Source: Brevibacterium moorei | GTDB taxonomy: Bacteria; Actinomycetota; Actinomycetes; Actinomycetales; Brevibacteriaceae | Direction: 5' to 3' | Assembly: GCF_024580735.1 (NCBI RefSeq) | Contig: NZ_JANIJX010000018.1 | Span: forward strand, 1 to 64,000 | Length of the DNA stretch: 64,000 bases | Shown here: positions 59,490 to 64,000 of the stretch, piece after piece | Numbering within the stretch: the first letter of the stretch is position 1 | Layout of the letters: each line of letters begins with the position of its first letter | Program-made: the position numbers and the translations under genes | The notes under the pieces: generated by a model | Told to the model about the DNA's origin: nothing | The model's database searches: none | What the model saw: only the letters and a program-made list of their open reading frames with translations

Positions 59490-62341
59490 TGAGCACCGAC
59501 AACGATCTGACACTCATCGTCGCACCCGCCGCCCTGCTGGGGGTGCGCGAGACCCTGCGCGACTGGTCCGCCGGCGGCCTGGTCTCCGACTTCGTCTGGG
59601 TCCCGGCCGAGGCGCAGAACGGCCAGTGGCCGGCCTTCGGGATCAGCGCCGGGCGCAAGGACCTGGTGCAGGTGTCCCGCCTGGCCGGTCTGCGCCAGTA
59701 CCGGACCATTCGCGTGGTGGCCCTGACCCGCGCCGTGGACGGGGAGTTCGCCCTGGTCACCCGGGTCGGCGACGAACTGCGCTGGCTGGCGGCCCAGGAA
59801 TTCGGCGGGACCGCCGTCGAGGCCCTGCGCGTGCTCTACGCCGAGGAGGCAGCCGAGGAATCCGTCGACCTGGGGTCCTCCAGCGGCTGGGTCGACGCGA
59901 TCGTCGCAGCCAGCGACTCCCGCGGGCCCGGGATCGGCGCGGGCCCCGTGGACGCCGCGGCGCCGCGAGAGGTCTATCCGCACCTGGCCAGCCAGCTCGC
60001 CGCGCTCGCGGCCCTGTACACGGGGGTGGAGGCCTCGGCCCTGGACGAGGTCCCCGCGGCCGCCACCGGCTACCGGGCCCGGCTGTCGCGCTCCTTCTAC
60101 CGCGGAGTGGACGCCACCGCCGTTGAGGACGGCCTGCACGATCGCCTGTTCGACGTCTCCGAGGGCTATCCGCTGCCCAATGAGAGCGGGAACCTAAGCG
60201 TTGCGGTGGAGAACGAACAGGCCGCCGTGGACCAGGCGTCGAGCGCGCTGTGGCGCAAACACTCCTGGGTGCTCGCACGCAACCGGGTGGCCCCCCAGGT
60301 GCCGGCCCAGGAGAAAATCACCGCGGGCGCGGCACTGAAGTACTTCTTCCAATTCCTGTTCGCGGCCCTGCGCGGGGCACCGGCGAACTGGGCCAAGGCC
60401 CTGCTGCGCTCGGGCAAGGCGGCCGTCGCCCAAACGGTTCAGCGCGCGGTGTTCGGCGGCGGGGACTCCGCCTATTCGGTGGTCGTCGACGGGATCGACG
60501 CCAATGGCAATCCCGCTCACTGGCAGGACGCCGTGCAGGCGGCGGAGAACCTCGAACAGCGGCTGACCGGCAACGGCCAGACCCAGCACCGGGACCTCTC
60601 GGAGCTGTGGCGCGGTTACACCAACACCACCTTCACCATGCTCGACGCCCAGACCCGCGGGCAGGACCTGCAGCCGCTCTACGCGGGCACCAGGACCGCC
60701 GTGGTGCGCGGGCCCAGCGCACTGGCCGGCGACCCGGCGCAGCCCTTCCGGCTGCAGGGCGCGACCGCCGGCCTGCTGGGCGCCCGGACGGTCCAGCCGG
60801 CTGACATCCTGCAGGCCAATGAGCTGGGCAATCAGATCCAGCAGCTGGCGCTGGGCTCCGGGGTGTCCTCGGACGCGGCCGGGCAGTTCAGCGATATGAC
60901 CGAGTGGTTCAATACGAACCGGGCCAGCTTCACCAACCGGGTGGGCGAACCGCTGGCCACCGCCTTGGACGAGGTCAAGGCCGAGGTCGCCGAACGCCTG
61001 CGCTCCTTCCGCCGGCCCGCCTCCGATGACGACGGCGGCGCCTGGGAACTGGGGGAGACGAACCGCATCGCCCGGGTCAAGATGCGCATCCTGACCGGGG
61101 TGATGACATCCGTCGCACTGCTGTTCGGGCTGCTGTCCTTCATCGGGGTCTTCGCCTGGTGGCTCTTCGCGATCCTGTTCGCCCTGAGCGTCCTGGGCTG
61201 GCTGGGCGGGGCGCTCATACAGTTCCTGAACACCCGCCGCGCCCTGTTCGCGATCATGCACCGGAACTCCCAAGCCGATGCCCAGGCGGAGGCGGATCGG
61301 CAGAACCTGGCCGCGGCCCTGGGGGACCTGTCGCGCCTGGGCGACGCCTACGGCCAATACCTGCGCTGGGCCGATCTGGTGGGCGCCTTCGTCCACCGCC
61401 CCTTCGGCCCCGCCCGGCCCCGGACCGCCAAGGTCGAGGGCGGCTTCGACGATCTGCCGTTGAACGCGGGGGTGGCCTCCTTCGTGGTCGACCGCCCCGC
61501 CGTCGAATCCGCCGTCGCCACCCTGCGCGCGGAGATGTTCCCCGTCGGCTGGTTGGACGCCCAGTGGCGGACCTTCCTGGGCCGCACCGTCGAACGCGCG
61601 GGCCTGGGCGATCCGGTACTCGCCGAGGACGCGGGCCGGTTGTTCCACGAGACCTCCTATTCCGAGGTCAGCAGCCTGGGGCGGGTCGCGCAGTGCGCGC
61701 TGACCGAGGACACCGATCCGGTGCTCAGCGCCGGCTGGTGGGCCAACGCCGGACAGCGCCTGGCGAATCCGCGCCTGGACCAGGTCAGGTCCACCCTGCT
61801 GCGCACCGTGTCCCTGAGCGGGAACCTGGGCCGACAGCCCACCGAGGACTTCATCGGCGCCGTCGGCACGCCCACCGGCTCCGACTACAGCCGGCCGGAG
61901 ATGCTCGACGATTCCGTGCTGACGGACGCCGGGGCCAGCGCGGACCTGCACCGGCTGGCCGAGGACGGCGAATTCATGCGCAGCGTGGTCACCGGACTGG
62001 GTCGCGTCGTCGTGCACACGCAGCTCTCGCAGCCGCTGGGGCCCGACGATCTGCGCTTCGCCCAGCACGTCGAGGACATGCCCGAGTGGGCCGCCGACAG
62101 CGCCTGGGCGCTCAACCCGCTGGGCGATCCCGGCAGCCATGTGGGCGACTACCCGGAAGTGGCACAGAGCCGTCCCGCGGCCCCGCCGGTGAACCCCGCG
62201 GCCGCGCCCGATGCCCCCGCGGAGCCGCCCGCCGCACCTCCAGCGGGGCCTCCCAACGATCCGCCCGCCGCACCTCCAGCCGGGCCCCGGGCCCCCGGCG
62301 GTGGGGAGTACGACAACCCGTTCGGGGACATGCCCTTCTAG
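59489..62341 (+). CDS. Large membrane protein of the VWA/tubulin cluster, unknown function
   Basis: In the 950-aa product, residues 1-530 are soluble, with an ATPase-free mixed fold at the N-terminus (LTLIVAPAALLGVRETLRDW). Two adjacent membrane helices lie at about 534-580 (SVALLFGLLSFIGVFAWWLF, FALSVLGWLGGALIQFL). A soluble C-terminal half and a Pro/Ala-rich tail follow, ending YDNPFGDMPF. I recognise no family. Because both long segments flank a helical hairpin, both probably face the cytosol, where the tubulin-like protein is. The start overlaps the tubulin-like gene stop by 4 bp. Confidence 0.7.
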   Translation: MSTDNDLTLIVAPAALLGVRETLRDWSAGGLVSDFVWVPAEAQNGQWPAFGISAGRKDLVQVSRLAGLRQYRTIRVVALTRAVDGEFALVTRVGDELRWLAAQEFGGTAVEALRVLYAEEAAEESVDLGSSSGWVDAIVAASDSRGPGIGAGPVDAAAPREVYPHLASQLAALAALYTGVEASALDEVPAAATGYRARLSRSFYRGVDATAVEDGLHDRLFDVSEGYPLPNESGNLSVAVENEQAAVDQASSALWRKHSWVLARNRVAPQVPAQEKITAGAALKYFFQFLFAALRGAPANWAKALLRSGKAAVAQTVQRAVFGGGDSAYSVVVDGIDANGNPAHWQDAVQAAENLEQRLTGNGQTQHRDLSELWRGYTNTTFTMLDAQTRGQDLQPLYAGTRTAVVRGPSALAGDPAQPFRLQGATAGLLGARTVQPADILQANELGNQIQQLALGSGVSSDAAGQFSDMTEWFNTNRASFTNRVGEPLATALDEVKAEVAERLRSFRRPASDDDGGAWELGETNRIARVKMRILTGVMTSVALLFGLLSFIGVFAWWLFAILFALSVLGWLGGALIQFLNTRRALFAIMHRNSQADAQAEADRQNLAAALGDLSRLGDAYGQYLRWADLVGAFVHRPFGPARPRTAKVEGGFDDLPLNAGVASFVVDRPAVESAVATLRAEMFPVGWLDAQWRTFLGRTVERAGLGDPVLAEDAGRLFHETSYSEVSSLGRVAQCALTEDTDPVLSAGWWANAGQRLANPRLDQVRSTLLRTVSLSGNLGRQPTEDFIGAVGTPTGSDYSRPEMLDDSVLTDAGASADLHRLAEDGEFMRSVVTGLGRVVVHTQLSQPLGPDDLRFAQHVEDMPEWAADSAWALNPLGDPGSHVGDYPEVAQSRPAAPPVNPAAAPDAPAEPPAAPPAGPPNDPPAAPPAGPRAPGGGEYDNPFGDMPF

Positions 62342-62401
62342 CGTGGACAGCCAGCACCCCGTGAAATCCGTCGCCAGCCGAAGCGTGAGGACTCAAGCCA
62401 G

Positions 62402-64000
62402 ATGACCAACGAAGACCAGAACCCCGGCGCCCCGTTCCTGCCCCCGCCGCTGCGCCCCATGGCGCCCGCGACCCAGGGCCGGTCGGATGAGTCCGAGCCC
62501 GGTGGTCCCGCAGCCCCGGCCGCCCCGCAGCCCTCGGCACCACCGCAGTCGCCGGCACAGTCGCAGGCAGCGGCCGAATCCGAGGACTCGGAAACACCGG
62601 CAGCGCAACCGCCGGCGCCGCGCGCCCCGGCCTTCCCGGTCCTGCCCCCGGCCATGCCACCGGCGGGCCCAGGCGGCGGGACTTCGGCCGCCGGCTCCAC
62701 GACCACCGATTCCGGGACCCCGGCGGCGGATTCCGGCTCTGCCGGCCCGAGCTCTGACGCTCCCACCCCGCAGGGTGCTCTGCCGGACGCGCAACTGGCC
62801 GGGCTGGCCCTGTCGGTCTACCGCTACGGCGAGTCCGAGGGCGAACCGGCCGCGGCCTCGGTCACGGTCGACGCCGCCGGGGCGACGCAGCTGCACTGGC
62901 CGCTGCGTGGGGAACCCGGGCTCTACCGGGTGGTGCGCGGGGACGGGACGAGGCCGCACAATCCCGAGGACTTCGCCCAGTTGGCCCGGACCGCCTCGGC
63001 CGCGGCCGTCGACGCCGAAGAGCCCAGGGCCGCCGTGCGCTACTTCCAAGTGTGGTTCTACCCCGGGGCCACCGCGGACCAGATCTGCACCGCCCAACCG
63101 GTGCTCCACGCTCAGGCCAGGCAGGTCGTCGGCGTGCGCGACGCCCACCTCGACGTCGATGCGCCCAATGTGGTGGGCCGCTGGACCGTCCTGCCCGGCA
63201 CGGTGGGCGTCCACGTCTACCGTTCGCGCCCGGACCGGGCCGCGAGCGCGGCGGGTGATCCGCGCTACCAGATCGCCGGGACCGGTGCCAATCGCGGCGG
63301 CTTCAACGACGCGGACACCACCCCGGGCGAACGCTACGTCTACCAGATCATGGCCCAGGTGACCGCCGACGGACAGTCCGTCATGTCCGATCCGCTGCGC
63401 GTGGACATCGAGATGCCGGTGACGTTGTCCCCGGTGACCGACCTGGAGTACCAGGCCGCGGAATCCGGCGGTCGGTCCTTCGATCTGCTGTGGACCCCGC
63501 CGCGCTTCGGCCGGGTGGAGATCTACCGCACGCTCGACGAACCGGTTGAGGGCTTCACCGACGCCTCGATCGACGAGGGCCGGCTGGCAGCCGGCGGGGG
63601 ACTGCAGCCGGAGGACCGGCTGTCCTATCCCGTCGAGGAACTGCCCGACGGACGCCATGTGATGCGCTCGGTGCCCTGGCCCGCCGGCTGGACCCGCGCC
63701 TACTTCACCCCGGTCGCCCTGCACGGCGGCCAGGCCAGGGTGGGCAGGGTGATCGGCGGTGTGAGCGTCGACCCGGTGACCGACACCCGGTTGGTGGAGC
63801 GGGTGGGCAGGCGCCACATCGGCTTCGCCTGGCCCGAGGGCGCCGACGTGGTGCGCGTCTACGAGGCCCTTTCCGGCACCCCGGTGGAGAACGTGCTGGC
63901 GCAGCCGGCGAAGATCGAGATCGACAAGTCCCAGTACCTGGATCGTGGTTCCCTGACGATCGAGGGTTATGCCGGGCAGGCCGCGCTGACCTACTACCTG
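62402..64000 (+). CDS. Pro-rich protein with FN3-like repeats, partial (runs off window)
   Basis: ATG 62402 opens a frame that stays open for 533 codons to the window end. The first 130 residues are Pro/Ala/Ser-rich and begin MTNEDQNPGAPFLPP. The rest shows repeated beta-sandwich, FN3-like units: VVGRWTVLPGTVGVHVYRSR, then DLLWTPPRFGRVEIYRT, then IGFAWPEGADVVRVYEA. Each has the W-x-x-P/E then V-x-(V/I)YR strand pair. No signal peptide is visible. It lies 60 bp after the preceding gene and belongs to the same cluster. A protein-binding or scaffold role is likely, but the family is unknown. Confidence 0.72.
   Translation, partial: MTNEDQNPGAPFLPPPLRPMAPATQGRSDESEPGGPAAPAAPQPSAPPQSPAQSQAAAESEDSETPAAQPPAPRAPAFPVLPPAMPPAGPGGGTSAAGSTTTDSGTPAADSGSAGPSSDAPTPQGALPDAQLAGLALSVYRYGESEGEPAAASVTVDAAGATQLHWPLRGEPGLYRVVRGDGTRPHNPEDFAQLARTASAAAVDAEEPRAAVRYFQVWFYPGATADQICTAQPVLHAQARQVVGVRDAHLDVDAPNVVGRWTVLPGTVGVHVYRSRPDRAASAAGDPRYQIAGTGANRGGFNDADTTPGERYVYQIMAQVTADGQSVMSDPLRVDIEMPVTLSPVTDLEYQAAESGGRSFDLLWTPPRFGRVEIYRTLDEPVEGFTDASIDEGRLAAGGGLQPEDRLSYPVEELPDGRHVMRSVPWPAGWTRAYFTPVALHGGQARVGRVIGGVSVDPVTDTRLVERVGRRHIGFAWPEGADVVRVYEALSGTPVENVLAQPAKIEIDKSQYLDRGSLTIEGYAGQAALTYYL

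Noticed and set aside
60194-62140. 648-codon minus-strand open frame opposite the 950-aa membrane protein
   Set aside because: No ribosome-binding site or conserved motif is present. The plus-strand gene is coupled to its neighbours.
62393-63817. Minus-strand open frame at the right end
   Set aside because: The plus-strand frame is open to the window end, follows the same operon and shows FN3-like repeats, so the minus frame is a shadow.
1-64000. tRNA or rRNA genes
   Set aside because: I found no cloverleaf-like or rRNA-like sequence in the intergenic regions that I read.

Overview
The window is about 70% GC for most of its length. It has dense coding, many GTG starts, OtsB, LytR-CpsA-Psr, Excalibur, WXG-like and tubulin-like families, and Ala/Pro/Gly-rich linkers. 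This points to a Gram-positive actinobacterium (Actinomycetota). The genus cannot be fixed from the sequence alone. Several genes have a TANNNT -10 hexamer only 6-9 nt before the start codon, so leaderless transcription looks common.

Layout. 1-72: 5' end of an IS3-type transposase gene. 237-8287: metabolic genes (HutD, AlaA, TRIC channel, class-III phospholyase-like enzyme, PAP2 phosphatase, hydroxylysine-kinase-like kinase, Rieske lipoprotein). 8434-9834: DUF559-type nuclease with a large palindrome upstream. 10009-17801: DUF308 membrane protein, an OtsB-GH15 fusion, a two-component system and a lipoprotein. 17830-21616: copper module (CopA, CopZ, CsoR, two CsoR-box-like operators) interrupted by a Fic-domain gene. 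21645-23094: three genes arranged like a toxin-antitoxin-chaperone operon. 23141-38137: cell-wall glycopolymer locus (GT4, CgeB/GT2 dual transferase, two giant GT2-TagF-like enzymes, GT32-like transferase, WecC, WecB) containing a clearly AT-richer block at about 30-35.7 kb. 38347-42357: LCP ligase, Excalibur protein, polysaccharide deacetylase and PurB. 42610-45515: WXG-like protein, an unknown protein and a putative secreted alpha/beta hydrolase. 45590-46221: a small toxin-antitoxin pair. 46613-50485: E1alpha, E1beta and E2 of a 2-oxoacid dehydrogenase. 50513-51941: second DUF559 nuclease bracketed by two related palindromes. 52092-64000: a five-gene membrane-associated cluster with a VWA protein and a large tubulin-like protein.

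How the genes work together. The glycopolymer locus has the sugar-activation steps (WecB then WecC: UDP-GlcNAc to UDP-ManNAc to UDP-ManNAcA), polymerising and decorating transferases, and an LCP enzyme able to attach the polymer to peptidoglycan. The copper genes form a chaperone, exporter and repressor circuit. The phospholyase-like enzyme and the kinase together suggest amino-alcohol catabolism by phosphorylation and then elimination. The best candidates for undescribed biology are the VWA/tubulin-like cluster with shared PF-motif tails, the toxin-antitoxin-chaperone-like operon with a divergent toxin, and the palindrome-associated DUF559 nucleases.
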